DNA of 64,000 bases from GCA-2748575 sp965222725 (GTDB taxonomy: Bacteria; Pseudomonadota; Gammaproteobacteria; Pseudomonadales; Ketobacteraceae): NCBI GenBank assembly GCA_965222725.1, contig OZ244969.1:6305634-6369633 (forward strand), written 5' to 3'. The translations under genes were made by a program, and so were the position numbers. The notes below the pieces were generated by a model. The model was not told the DNA's origin. It searched no databases and saw nothing but the letters and a program-made list of their open reading frames with translations. Positions 17,406 to 26,528 of this stretch are shown here, piece after piece (the first letter of the stretch is position 1; each line of letters opens with the position of its first letter).

Positions 17406-18689
17406 ATGCCTGTAGAAAGCAGAAAAATTACAACCGATAAACTGCACATCGGCATGTTTGTATCGCGGGTTGATCGCCCGTGGTCGAGCACACCGTTTCC
17501 GATTCAGGGGTTTCATATTGAATCGGCGGAGCAGTTGGCGCTGGTGCAAAATACCTGCGCCTGGGTTGAAATTGATGTGCAGAAATCCCGCCGCCTGAAT
17601 CGTTTGCAGGCTGATCATGAAATCAGTTTTATCAGTGACTACTACACCACGGCCCAGGAAAAGAAAAACGGCCGCGAACTGATTAACCTGCGCATCCGTC
17701 ATATTCAGAACGATCATCCCTATCGCGCCAGCGGCAGTCTCAACAACGAAATCCGTTACGCCAAGCGGCTGCACCGGCGCATTGAAGAAAGAATCAAACA
17801 GGTACTCCGGGGCCTGGCCGGCCAGGGCAAACTGCGCATGGATCAGTTACGCTCGGCATCCACTGACCTGGTGGATTCCGTTATTCGCCACCCGGACGCC
17901 TTTGCCTATCTCAGCCGCATGGAAAGCCACCACCACAATGTGCTGAACTATTCCATCCGCATTGCCACCTGGGCGGTGCTGTTTGGCCGGCACCTGGATA
18001 TTTCCAAAGAGGTGCTGACTGATGTGGCCCTGTCCGCCATGTTATGCAAGATCGGCTACATCACACTGCCCCGTGATATGCTTGCTCATAAAGGCACGCC
18101 CACGCCCCAGGAAAGGGAAATGCTGAAAGTGTCCCTGCTGAATGGCGTAAAGCTTCTGAAACGGTCACCGGCCTTTACCAGTCGCATTGTAAAAATCGTG
18201 TCCTACCATCTGGAGCGTTATGACGGTTCCGGTTACCCCCGCGGTGTGTCCGGGCGCAACATCCCCTTTCTCGCCCAGATCGTCAGCATTGCCGATTATT
18301 ACGAAGAAATTACCAGCTACGATTTTTGTGACGAGCCTCTGGCATCCACGGATGCGGTGCGCGAGCTTTACCGCCAGCGCAACCAGCTATTCGACAGCTA
18401 CATCGTGGAAGAATTTATTCAGGCGATCGGCCTGTTTCCCACAGGCTCTGTGGTCAGACTCAGCGGCAACCGCGAAGCCATTGTGATCGAACAGAACGAC
18501 GACGCCCGCCTCAAACCCAAGGTGCTGGTGTTTCGCGATGATCGTAAATGGTGGCAGGTACTCAAGCCAAGAGTGATCGATCTGGACAAGTCACCGGAAG
18601 ACAACGACATCATTGCCAGTCTGCCGGCACTGCCGAAAGACAGCCCGCTTTTCGAGAAGCGTTTTTTCCAGCGGGCCATGTCCCACTAG
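17406..18689 (+). CDS. HD-GYP family protein with degenerate metal site
   Basis: The 427-aa cytoplasmic protein has an N-terminal DUF3391-like region (residues ~1-130, often found on HD-GYP proteins) and an HD-GYP domain. The GYP loop ERYDGSGYPRG is intact, but the HD dyad expected in LLHDIGK is replaced in ALSAMLCKIGY. The later MKxH histidine is replaced in EMLKVSLLNG, and HHE has become HLE. With these ligands missing, cyclic-di-GMP phosphodiesterase activity is unlikely. It may bind c-di-GMP or a partner instead. A GGCGG Shine-Dalgarno precedes the start. A diguanylate cyclase gene follows 269 bp downstream. Confidence 0.85.
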   Translation: MPVESRKITTDKLHIGMFVSRVDRPWSSTPFPIQGFHIESAEQLALVQNTCAWVEIDVQKSRRLNRLQADHEISFISDYYTTAQEKKNGRELINLRIRHIQNDHPYRASGSLNNEIRYAKRLHRRIEERIKQVLRGLAGQGKLRMDQLRSASTDLVDSVIRHPDAFAYLSRMESHHHNVLNYSIRIATWAVLFGRHLDISKEVLTDVALSAMLCKIGYITLPRDMLAHKGTPTPQEREMLKVSLLNGVKLLKRSPAFTSRIVKIVSYHLERYDGSGYPRGVSGRNIPFLAQIVSIADYYEEITSYDFCDEPLASTDAVRELYRQRNQLFDSYIVEEFIQAIGLFPTGSVVRLSGNREAIVIEQNDDARLKPKVLVFRDDRKWWQVLKPRVIDLDKSPEDNDIIASLPALPKDSPLFEKRFFQRAMSH

Positions 18690-18958
18690 CACCCGAACAG
18701 GGATTGCTGAAAAATAACACTAAGCGATTTTAAAACCCCGTTTTACCTGAAAACCCGTTGCCGACGCCACGCTGTCAAGGAATCAATTCTTATGGGTTTT
18801 AAAACCATTAGAACAATAGTGCATGTTTGAACCCGGATCATCGAATTCTGTCTATCATTAAGATAATGTATTGCAAACAAAAGCGCTTACTGGTGATTGG
18901 TTAACATCAATAAAACACCAGAACTGACAGGATTGTCCTTTTTTAAGACCGCCACAAA

Positions 18959-20230
18959 ATGATGTACACGCAAAATCGCCACCAGCGTTTGCCCATTGCT
19001 GATCCCGCATTGAAGCATGAGTTTATTGATGTGCTGCAACGGGGTTTCTATTATTTGCTGTTTCCGGCATTTCTTGAGCGTTACTTTTTACAACACTACC
19101 GCGATACCGCCCTTAAAAATCTCAAGATCAACAGCGTTTATGTGGTACTGACCTATCTGCTGCTGGGCAGCCTGGTGTTCGGGCAGTTTGAACAGGATAA
19201 ACTGGGGAACTTCACCAGCAGCTACCTGTTTACCGGTGCCTGCCTGGTGGGGGTTATTCTGCTGTCCCGCTTTCAGAAAATGGCCACTTACTTTCACTGG
19301 TATACCGGGATACTCGCCACCATAGGCCTGGTCACCATCATGAATGTGGCCCACAGCATTCAGGATCCGCAAATCAAGCTGGCCGCCTACTCCGGCTCCA
19401 TCTATGCCATTATCGTTATCTATGCCATGTCGAAAATGCGCTTCTATGTGGCAACCTTCTGGTGCCATCTGGCGGGATTATTACACCTGGTGTCACTGAA
19501 GCTGTCCGGCGCCAACGAACCTTTCACCAGTTTCCAGGCCTATTTTGTGGCGGCAAATCTGATCGGCATGGGCATTTCCTACATTATCGAACACCGGGAA
19601 CGGGCCATGTTTATTCAGAGCCTGCTGCTGGATATCGACAAGATCGAGCAGGAAAAACTGAATCGCGATCTGGAAAAACTGTCCCGGGAGGATTCCCTGA
19701 CAGGGCTGGCCAACCGGCGTTACTTTGATGAAAGCCTGTCCCAGGAATGGAGCCGCTGCATGCGCGACAAAAAGCCGCTGTCGCTGATTCTGCTGGATGT
19801 GGATTTTTTCAAACAGTTTAACGACTGCTATGGACATCAGGCAGGAGATCACTGCCTGGTGCAGATTGCCAAAGCCCTGAAAAAAGAAGCCAGCCGGACC
19901 GGCGAGCTGGTGGGCCGCTACGGCGGTGAGGAATTTATTATTCTGTACCCCAACACCGACGAGGAACAGATCCGGATTTCGCTGCAGCGCATACGCCAGC
20001 GGATTCGTGACCTGAACATTCTCCACGAAGACTCCAAAGCCAGCCATGTGGTCACCGCCAGTATCGGTGCTGCCACCACGGTACCGGTCAAAAGCCTGCA
20101 CCCGGAAAAACTGGTGAGCGCCGCCGACGAAATGCTCTACAAGGCCAAAGCCGAAGGCCGCGATTGCTGGTACAACACCCGCCTGTCCCACTGCGAAGCA
20201 CAACCGTCGCAGCTCACCATTCTGCCCTAG
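18959..20230 (+). CDS. Membrane-bound diguanylate cyclase (GGDEF)
   Basis: The 423-aa protein has about six membrane helices between residues 55 and 211, a short coiled coil (~225-242) and a C-terminal GGDEF domain. The active-site loop is G322-G-E-E-F326, so synthesis of c-di-GMP from two GTP is expected. The position of the inhibitory RxxD site reads R-T-G-E, so product inhibition may be altered. The membrane part is not a sensor module I can name. The 269-bp upstream gap holds a palindrome GGTTTTAAAACC (18795-18806) and no gene. Shine-Dalgarno support for the start is weak. Confidence 0.88.
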   Translation: MMYTQNRHQRLPIADPALKHEFIDVLQRGFYYLLFPAFLERYFLQHYRDTALKNLKINSVYVVLTYLLLGSLVFGQFEQDKLGNFTSSYLFTGACLVGVILLSRFQKMATYFHWYTGILATIGLVTIMNVAHSIQDPQIKLAAYSGSIYAIIVIYAMSKMRFYVATFWCHLAGLLHLVSLKLSGANEPFTSFQAYFVAANLIGMGISYIIEHRERAMFIQSLLLDIDKIEQEKLNRDLEKLSREDSLTGLANRRYFDESLSQEWSRCMRDKKPLSLILLDVDFFKQFNDCYGHQAGDHCLVQIAKALKKEASRTGELVGRYGGEEFIILYPNTDEEQIRISLQRIRQRIRDLNILHEDSKASHVVTASIGAATTVPVKSLHPEKLVSAADEMLYKAKAEGRDCWYNTRLSHCEAQPSQLTILP

Positions 20231-20320
20231 GCTTTATACAAACCGGGCACATAGTAAAGCTAATTGACACAAACCCCAGCCAATGGCAGACTACCGCAAA
20301 TAGTAAAGGAGATTGATCTT

Positions 20321-20845
20321 ATGCTGGAGGCACTGCAGTCTGCCCTGCTCCCCTATTACACCCTGATCAAGTTTGTGCATGTATTTTTTGTCATGATCTG
20401 GGCCTGGAGCACGGCGGTGGCCTACGTCTGGTATGTGAAAGGCGCATTTCTGCGTTGGGAAAAGAACCCGGATGACCCGGAAATTATTCAGCGGCGCAAC
20501 TGGGCCATTGAGCAATTTGATAAAGGGGTGGTAATGGAGCACGTGGCGTTTCCCATCATTCTCATCACCGGCCCGCTGCTCTACCTGATCGGCCCCTGGA
20601 ATCTGGATTTTACCTGGCTGCTGATCAAACTCGGTATTGTGTTGCTGGTATTTGTGCCCCTGGAAATCGTGGATTACTGGCTGTCCCACTTTGGCGGCAA
20701 CAAGTTAAAGCTCAAAAAAAAGCAGCAATGGGACAAATACGAATCCGCCATTCAGCAGCACTGGAAATTTCTTAAAACCAGTACACCGCTGATCATGATT
20801 TTTGTACCCGCAGTGATCTTTCTCGCCATCGTCAAGCCCGGTTAA
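20321..20845 (+). CDS. Small polytopic membrane protein, DUF2269/CopD-like
   Basis: I chose ATG 20321 because AAAGGAG lies about 10 bases upstream; a TTG at 20264 would only add a poorly conserved tail. The 174-aa protein has four hydrophobic segments with histidine and tryptophan residues in the first (FVHVFFVMIWAWS) and a charged Lys-rich loop before the last. It resembles predicted integral membrane proteins of the DUF2269 or CopD-like type, but I cannot assign a function. Its stop codon overlaps that of the convergent LysR gene in TTAA. Confidence 0.7.
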   Translation: MLEALQSALLPYYTLIKFVHVFFVMIWAWSTAVAYVWYVKGAFLRWEKNPDDPEIIQRRNWAIEQFDKGVVMEHVAFPIILITGPLLYLIGPWNLDFTWLLIKLGIVLLVFVPLEIVDYWLSHFGGNKLKLKKKQQWDKYESAIQQHWKFLKTSTPLIMIFVPAVIFLAIVKPG

Positions 20846-21762
20846 TTGGGCTGCGCGATCAGTTCACTGAAATCCCGGTTCCAGGGCAGCTGCTCCAGGC
20901 AATGTTCCATCACAAAATCAATAAAGGCCACCACCTTGCTGGGCAGCTGACGCCGCGACGGGTACACCAGATAAAACTCCCGGGTAACAAAGGGAAATCC
21001 CGCCAGTACCGGAATCAATTCACCGGAACGCAGTTCATCCTCGGCAATCGCCAGCGGCACACCACCAATACCCAGACCACGCTTGACCATGTTTTTGATA
21101 AACACCATATCATTGGCCACCATCTTGGCGGGGCTGTCGATATACTCAATGCCGTTGGGGCCTTCCAGTTCCAGATGGGCTACCGGGTGTTTGATCAATA
21201 CATGCTGATAGAGATCCGACGGCTTGAGCGGCAAGCCTTCCCGGTCTGCATAAGCTTTGCTGGCCAATAACACCATTTGCGCCGGCCCCAGTTTTCTGGC
21301 CACCAGACTGGAATCCGCCAGTGGTCCTACACGGAAGGCCACGTCAATTTCGTCCACCACCAGATCCAGATTCTTGTTGTCCAGCACCAGATCAACACTG
21401 ATCTGTGGGTGCTTGCTTAAAAAAGTGTGCAGGGCTTCCTGAAGGAATTTTTCCCCGAAGGACAGAGGTGCGCTGATCCGCAAAACACCCGTTGGCTCCG
21501 CCTGCATTTTGGTAATGGCACGGTCGGCTTCCTCAGCTTCCTCCAGCATTTTCGAACAGTGCTGGTAATAGAGCTTGCCGGTTTCCGTGGGTTTGAGCAC
21601 ACGGGTGGTACGGTTCAGTAACCGTACATCCAGCCGCTCTTCAAGCTGACTGATCTTGCGACTGACGGTGGATTTGGGCAGCCCCATGCGATCGGCCGCT
21701 TTGGTAAAACTGCCGGCTTCCACCACTTTGGCAAAGATCGCCATTTCATTCAGATCCTGCAT
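20842..21762 (-). CDS. LysR-family transcriptional regulator
   Basis: This 306-aa regulator has an N-terminal winged helix-turn-helix (residues ~1-60, with AGSFTKAADRMGLPKSTVSRKI in two runs) and a C-terminal substrate-binding domain (~90-295) of the AaeR/DsdC-like group. It is divergently transcribed from the RND exporter/LolA-like pair at 21977, the usual arrangement for a LysR protein and its target. Four phased GGAACA sites fill the shared 214-bp promoter region. The inducer is unknown. Confidence 0.92.
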   Translation of the reverse strand: MQDLNEMAIFAKVVEAGSFTKAADRMGLPKSTVSRKISQLEERLDVRLLNRTTRVLKPTETGKLYYQHCSKMLEEAEEADRAITKMQAEPTGVLRISAPLSFGEKFLQEALHTFLSKHPQISVDLVLDNKNLDLVVDEIDVAFRVGPLADSSLVARKLGPAQMVLLASKAYADREGLPLKPSDLYQHVLIKHPVAHLELEGPNGIEYIDSPAKMVANDMVFIKNMVKRGLGIGGVPLAIAEDELRSGELIPVLAGFPFVTREFYLVYPSRRQLPSKVVAFIDFVMEHCLEQLPWNRDFSELIAQPN

Positions 21763-21821
21763 AACACACCTGTATTAATGATCGTGCGATAAGAAATAAT
21801 GCGGACGTTGAAACAGATAAT

Positions 21822-21962
21822 GGAACAATAGTGCACCGAGCGCCAGCACAATATTCCAATTTCGGAACAGTCCATTCGCATATCACCATCTTTTCATTCA
21901 ATTGGAACAATACTAACGTAATTAAGGATTTTATTAACCGTGTTACTGGAACAATATGTTCC
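21822..21962. promoter_or_regulatory. Four phased GGAACA(A/G)T operator-like sites
   Basis: GGAACAATA occurs at 21822, 21904 and 21948, and GGAACAGT at 21864, all in the same orientation. Spacings are 42, 40 and 44 bp, close to four helical turns. The last site extends to a perfect palindrome GGAACA-ATA-TGTTCC (21948-21962) just before the exporter start. They probably bind the divergent LysR protein or another regulator. Confidence 0.6.
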
Positions 21963-21976
21963 CGCAAGGACTCATC

Positions 21977-24301
21977 ATGACAGAGCGCTATGCCCAATGG
22001 GTGATTCATCACAAATGGCTGGTGATTATCAGCTCACTGCTGGTCATACTGGCTACCGGTTATGGCGCCAAAAACCTGCATTTCAGCTCCAACTACCGGG
22101 CCTTTTTTTCCGAAGGTAATCCGCAACTTGCCGCATTCGATCTGCTGCAGAACACCTACACCAAAACCGACAATGTGTTTATTCTGCTGGCACCCAAATC
22201 CGGCGATGCCTTTGACCGTAACACCCTGAATGCCCTGACAGAACTCACCGAACAGGCCTGGCTGCTGCCCTACACCACCCGCGTGGATTCCCTGTCCAAT
22301 TACCAGCACACCACCGCCGAGGAAGACGATCTGTACGTGGCCGATTTGCTGGAGGGCTACCCGGATCTGAGTGATCAGGAAATCAGTGACATCCGAAATA
22401 TTGCAGTGAACGAGCCCCTGCTGATCTACCGGCTGGTAGACCCGCAGGGCAAGGTAACAGCGGTGAATGCCACCATGTACCTGCCGGAAAAAGCCGATAC
22501 GGAAGTGCCGGAAGTGGTATCAGCCACCCGCGAACTGGTGGCGGAAATGGAAAAGGCCTACCCGGATATCGAGTTTTATGTCACCGGCACTATCATGCTC
22601 AACAATGCCTTTTTCGAATCCTCCATGAATGATCTGGCCACCCTGATCCCGCTGATGTTTGCGATCATTATCGTCACGCTGGGGCTGCTGCTGCGTTCTT
22701 TCGCCGGCACCATCAGCAGTGTGTTTGTGATTTTTGTGTCCATTTTTACCGCGCTGGGTATTTTCGGCTGGAGCGGATTTTTTATGTCCGGCCCGGCCGC
22801 CGCTGCGCCCACCATTATTGTGACCATGGCAGTGGCCGATTGCGTTCACATACTGGTGACCTTTGTCCATGAAATGCGCCTGGGTAAAACCAAGCAACAG
22901 GCCATGCAGGAAAGCCTGCGCGTTAATTTTCAGCCGATTTTTATTACCACAGTAACGACCATTATCGGTTTTCTGTCCATGAACAGCAGTGATGTGCCCC
23001 TGTTCCGTGATTTGGGCAACCTAACCGCCATGGGTGTGGGCATGGCCTGGTTCTTTTCCATCTATACCCTGCCGGCACTGATGATGGCACTACCGGTTCG
23101 CATCAGGAAAAAGGCCGATGAATCCCGCCAGAACCTGACGGGCCTGGCGGAGTTTGTTATTAAAAACCGCAAGCCGTTAATGGTGGGCACTCTGATGATT
23201 TCCGTGGTGTTTTCTGCCATGGTACCCACCAACACCATTAATGATGAATTCGTTAAGTACTTTGATACCAGTATTCAGTTTCGCCAGCATACGGATGTGG
23301 TGGAAGAAAAGCTTTCCGGTATTTACACCATCGATTATTCACTTCACAGCGAGTCCGGCGGCACCATTTCCAATCCGCAGTTTTTGCAGGACGTGGAAGC
23401 ACTCAGCCAATGGCTGCGTACACAACCGGAAGTTATCCACGTCAATACCATTACGGATATTTTCAAACGGCTGAATAAAAACATGCACGGCGACGATGCT
23501 GAATGGTATCGCCTGCCACAGGATCAGGAACTGGCTGCGCAATATTTGTTGCTGTATGAAATGTCGCTTCCCTACGGCCTGGACCTGAACAACCAGATTG
23601 ATATCAATAAAACCGCCACCCGTGTTACCGTCACCCTGAAAAACATCCGCAGCGAACATACGCTGGCGATGGAACAGCGAATTGCCGACTGGATAGAAAC
23701 CAATACCAGTATCCGGGAATTCTATGCCGCGTCTCCCAATGTCATGTTTTCCCATATTGGTTTTCGCAACGCCACCAGCATGATTTCCGGCACCATCCTT
23801 GCCATGGCGCTGATCACGCTGGTGTTGATTGTGGCGCTGCGTTCCGTGAAACTGGGATTGCTGAGCATGGTGCCCAACCTGCTGCCCATCGGGATCGCCT
23901 TTGGTATATGGGGCCTGATTGATGGCGATATCGGACTGTCGCTGGCCACCTCTGTGGGGATGGCACTGGGTATCGTGGTGGATGATACGGTGCACTTCCT
24001 CAGTAAATACCTGCGGGCAAAACGGGAAAAACAACTCAGCAACGAAGACGCCGTGCGCTACGCGTTCTCCACCGTCGGCGTGGCCCTGTGGGTCACCTCT
24101 TTTGTGCTGGTGGCCGGCTTCCTGGTACTGAGCCTGTCCTCATTTGGCATGAATGCCGATCGAGGCCTGCTGGCCGCCATGGCCATCGCCCTGGCACTGG
24201 CCATCGACTTTCTGTTTTTACCCACGCTTTTACTCGGCAAGGCATCGCCCTTTTCCAAAACCTCATCCACAGGCAATCCAAAGGAGGCAACCCATGCGTG
24301 A
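21977..24301 (+). CDS. RND superfamily (MMPL-type) exporter
   Basis: From ATG 21977 (AAGGA Shine-Dalgarno 7 bases upstream) the protein is 774 aa. It has the two-half MMPL architecture: a helix at ~10-30, a periplasmic domain, a helical bundle at ~230-370, then a repeat of this plan. Acidic membrane residues occur in MAVADCVHI and VVDDTVHFL. It is related in layout to the exporter at 1731. Its 3' end overlaps a LolA-like gene by 8 bp, so exporter and periplasmic lipid carrier are probably made together to move a lipid-like molecule towards the outer membrane. The substrate is unknown. Confidence 0.88.
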   Translation: MTERYAQWVIHHKWLVIISSLLVILATGYGAKNLHFSSNYRAFFSEGNPQLAAFDLLQNTYTKTDNVFILLAPKSGDAFDRNTLNALTELTEQAWLLPYTTRVDSLSNYQHTTAEEDDLYVADLLEGYPDLSDQEISDIRNIAVNEPLLIYRLVDPQGKVTAVNATMYLPEKADTEVPEVVSATRELVAEMEKAYPDIEFYVTGTIMLNNAFFESSMNDLATLIPLMFAIIIVTLGLLLRSFAGTISSVFVIFVSIFTALGIFGWSGFFMSGPAAAAPTIIVTMAVADCVHILVTFVHEMRLGKTKQQAMQESLRVNFQPIFITTVTTIIGFLSMNSSDVPLFRDLGNLTAMGVGMAWFFSIYTLPALMMALPVRIRKKADESRQNLTGLAEFVIKNRKPLMVGTLMISVVFSAMVPTNTINDEFVKYFDTSIQFRQHTDVVEEKLSGIYTIDYSLHSESGGTISNPQFLQDVEALSQWLRTQPEVIHVNTITDIFKRLNKNMHGDDAEWYRLPQDQELAAQYLLLYEMSLPYGLDLNNQIDINKTATRVTVTLKNIRSEHTLAMEQRIADWIETNTSIREFYAASPNVMFSHIGFRNATSMISGTILAMALITLVLIVALRSVKLGLLSMVPNLLPIGIAFGIWGLIDGDIGLSLATSVGMALGIVVDDTVHFLSKYLRAKREKQLSNEDAVRYAFSTVGVALWVTSFVLVAGFLVLSLSSFGMNADRGLLAAMAIALALAIDFLFLPTLLLGKASPFSKTSSTGNPKEATHA

Positions 24302-25088
24302 ACGAATCACCGCAGCACTGGTACTACTGTTATTTTCAACTCTGAGTTTCGGGTTTGAACTGAGCGGCACACCCCAGGAAAAAGGTCTGGCCATTGCCAA
24401 AGAATCAGACCGGCGGAATACCGGCTGGAAAGACAGCCAGGCCAATATGAAAATGATTTTACGCAATCAGGCCGGCGACAGCAGTGAGCGGGATATCCGA
24501 ATCCAGTCCCTGGAAGTGGAAAACGATGGCGACAAGAGCCTGACCATCTTCCGCTCCCCCAAGGATGTAAAAGGGACAGCGTTTTTGTCTTTTTCCCATC
24601 CCACCACGGCCGATGAGCAATGGCTGTATCTGCCGGCACTGAAACGGGTAAAGCGTATCGCCTCCAAAAACAAATCCGGCCCTTTTATGGGCAGTGAATT
24701 TGCCTTCGAGGACTTGAGTTCCTTTGAGGTGGAAAAATATACCTACCGTTATCTGGGCAAGGACACCGTCGATGGTATGGAAACCTACAAATCAGAACTC
24801 ACTCCCGCTTACGAGCATTCCGGTTATTCAAAAATGATCAGCTGGCTGGACACCAAAGAGTTCCGCATTCAGAAAATTGAATACTATGATCGCAAAGAGG
24901 ATTTACTGAAAACCCAGACCTTTCACGACTACAACCAGTACCTGGGCCAGTACTGGCGTGCTCACCGGATGCTGATGGTAAACCACCAGACCGGCAAGTC
25001 CACGGAACTGCTATGGAGTGATTTTGAGTTTCAGCAGGGGCTGGAAGATCGCGACTTTAACAAAAACACCTTAAAGCGTGCCCGCTGA
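24294..25088 (+). CDS. Outer membrane lipoprotein-sorting (LolA-like) protein
   Basis: Start ATG 24294 has a strong AAAGGAGG Shine-Dalgarno; longer in-frame starts lie inside the exporter gene. The 264-aa protein has a Sec signal ending near residue 20 (STLSFG-F) and then the COG2834/LolA-like fold, with DEQWLYLPALKRVKRI and GSEFAFEDLSS blocks typical of this group. Such proteins accompany MMPL exporters and carry hydrophobic cargo across the periplasm. Its 3' end overlaps the convergent arsC by 18 bp. Confidence 0.85.
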   Translation: MRERITAALVLLLFSTLSFGFELSGTPQEKGLAIAKESDRRNTGWKDSQANMKMILRNQAGDSSERDIRIQSLEVENDGDKSLTIFRSPKDVKGTAFLSFSHPTTADEQWLYLPALKRVKRIASKNKSGPFMGSEFAFEDLSSFEVEKYTYRYLGKDTVDGMETYKSELTPAYEHSGYSKMISWLDTKEFRIQKIEYYDRKEDLLKTQTFHDYNQYLGQYWRAHRMLMVNHQTGKSTELLWSDFEFQQGLEDRDFNKNTLKRAR

Positions 25089-25535
25089 CAGGTCGAGCGT
25101 TGCGATAAACTCACGAATCTCATCACGCACCCGCCGGTAAGGCGTCAGTCGTTCCTCGTCAGACCGAGCGGCTTTCGCCAGGGCCGGCGGATCATCAAAA
25201 CACACTGCCACATGCTTTACCCTGGCCGGTAATTCCGGGCAGGTGCGGCGGGCGTGATCGCACACCGAAAATACCCAGTCAAACTGAATGTCCGCAAAAT
25301 CTGTGACCTGTTGGGAAAGTTGCTGGCTGATATCCACGCCGGCTTCTGCCATTACCTGAATGGCATGGGGATTAAGACCATGGGTTTCGATACCGGCGGA
25401 AAAGAAGTTGGCGACCTGAGGCTTCAGGTGTCTGGCCCAGCCCTCCGCCATCTGACTGCGACAGGAGTTACCGGTGCAAAGAAACAGGACATTGGGTTTA
25501 ACGCTCACTGGGGCTTCTCCTTCTGGGTTGCCCAT
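25071..25535 (-). CDS. arsC: Arsenate reductase, thioredoxin-coupled type
   Basis: This 154-aa enzyme has the low-molecular-weight tyrosine phosphatase fold. The P-loop is C20-T-G-N-S-C-R26. The two further redox cysteines C92 and C99 (in VCDHARRTCPELP) have the same 7-residue spacing as in thioredoxin-dependent ArsC, which distinguishes it from plain phosphatases. It reduces arsenate to arsenite in the cytoplasm. No arsB/acr3 exporter or arsR gene is adjacent. The Shine-Dalgarno AGGGAA supports ATG 25535. The 113 bp upstream, before sfsA, show nothing clear. Confidence 0.87.
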   Translation of the reverse strand: MGNPEGEAPVSVKPNVLFLCTGNSCRSQMAEGWARHLKPQVANFFSAGIETHGLNPHAIQVMAEAGVDISQQLSQQVTDFADIQFDWVFSVCDHARRTCPELPARVKHVAVCFDDPPALAKAARSDEERLTPYRRVRDEIREFIATLDLSAGTL

Positions 25536-25648
25536 TGATTCCCTGTTTTTGGGATTAAGTGCTACTGGGATTATTATTGATACCGCAACCGCTGAAAGAG
25601 TTCCCCCTCTATTCAGATATCCGCTTATAAAATCACGGACCCAACATC

Positions 25649-26362
25649 CTACATGGAAACCGGCAACGATTTCACCAGACGGATCTCCGAAGGGCTGATA
25701 TCCGCCTGGCAGGCATAAACCTCCACCCCCTGCGCAACAGCCTCACGCAGCGTTTCGCCGTAAGCCGGATCAATATGATCCGCCGGGCGCACTTCCGTTA
25801 CACCGGTGAGCTGCACACAAAACAACAACACCGCACGGTGTCCTTCCGCCACCATGGCCGCCAGCTCCCGCAGATGTTTACGACCCCGTTCGGTAACCGC
25901 ATCCGGAAAGTAAGCAACGCCAGTCTCTCCCAGGGTGACATTCTTGACCTCCACAAAGCACTGCTCCCCGGTCGCGTTTTTTTCCAGCAACAGATCGATA
26001 CGGCTGTTCTCGTTACCGTATTTCACCTCGGTACGCAGGCTGTCGTAACCCTGAAGTTCGGTAATCAGCTCATTTTCCACCGCCTCTTTCACCAGCTTGT
26101 TGGCCAGACCGGTATTAATGCCCGCCCGGTAACGGCCATTCTCGCCCACGGCCACCACTTCCCAGGTGTGGCGGTATTTACGCTTGGGGTTACCACTGTC
26201 TGAAAACCACACCTGGCTACCGGCCTGATTGCAGTTGAGCATGGAGCCGGTATTGGGGCAATGAATGGTGATCACCTCGCCGTCCGCCAGTTCGATATCC
26301 GCCAGAAACCGCTTGTAGCGCTTGATCAGGGTTCCGGTGAGCAGCGGTGGAGCAAACTTCAT
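25649..26362 (-). CDS. sfsA: DNA/RNA nuclease SfsA family protein
   Basis: SfsA was named for sugar fermentation stimulation in E. coli and belongs to a nuclease-like fold family; its role is still unclear. The 237-aa protein has conserved CPNTGSM, RYRHT-W and the acidic/lysine pair NSRIDLLLE...CFVEVKNVTL of the nuclease core. ATG 26362 is preferred because AAGGTG lies upstream; a GTG at 26371 is 9 bases further. In E. coli sfsA precedes dksA in the same direction; here it is divergent from dksA. Confidence 0.93.
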   Translation of the reverse strand: MKFAPPLLTGTLIKRYKRFLADIELADGEVITIHCPNTGSMLNCNQAGSQVWFSDSGNPKRKYRHTWEVVAVGENGRYRAGINTGLANKLVKEAVENELITELQGYDSLRTEVKYGNENSRIDLLLEKNATGEQCFVEVKNVTLGETGVAYFPDAVTERGRKHLRELAAMVAEGHRAVLLFCVQLTGVTEVRPADHIDPAYGETLREAVAQGVEVYACQADISPSEIRLVKSLPVSM

Positions 26363-26528
26363 ATCTATCACCTTTGTTTAAATCTTTTGTCAAAAGTATG
26401 TCATCTTTCAGGAGGATCATCGGTGGCGCTGAATAGAACCGACAACCAGACTCCAACAAGTATTCACACCTGTGGTAATTGGGGTTATGATCTGTCGCCA
26501 ACCTGAAACGCAACTGTCATAGAATAAC

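Noticed and set aside
18809..18823. GAACAATAGTGCA shared between the pre-GGDEF gap and the LysR-exporter operator region
   Set aside because: A 13-base match is expected many times by chance in 64 kb, and the first copy lacks the GG start and the phased array.
17041..18958. c-di-GMP riboswitch upstream of the HD-GYP or GGDEF genes
   Set aside because: I looked for the conserved GEMM-I core and tetraloop pattern in both gaps and did not find it.
25071..25535. Plain low-molecular-weight protein tyrosine phosphatase instead of arsenate reductase
   Set aside because: The extra cysteine pair with seven-residue spacing is diagnostic of the thioredoxin-type ArsC and absent from phosphatases.
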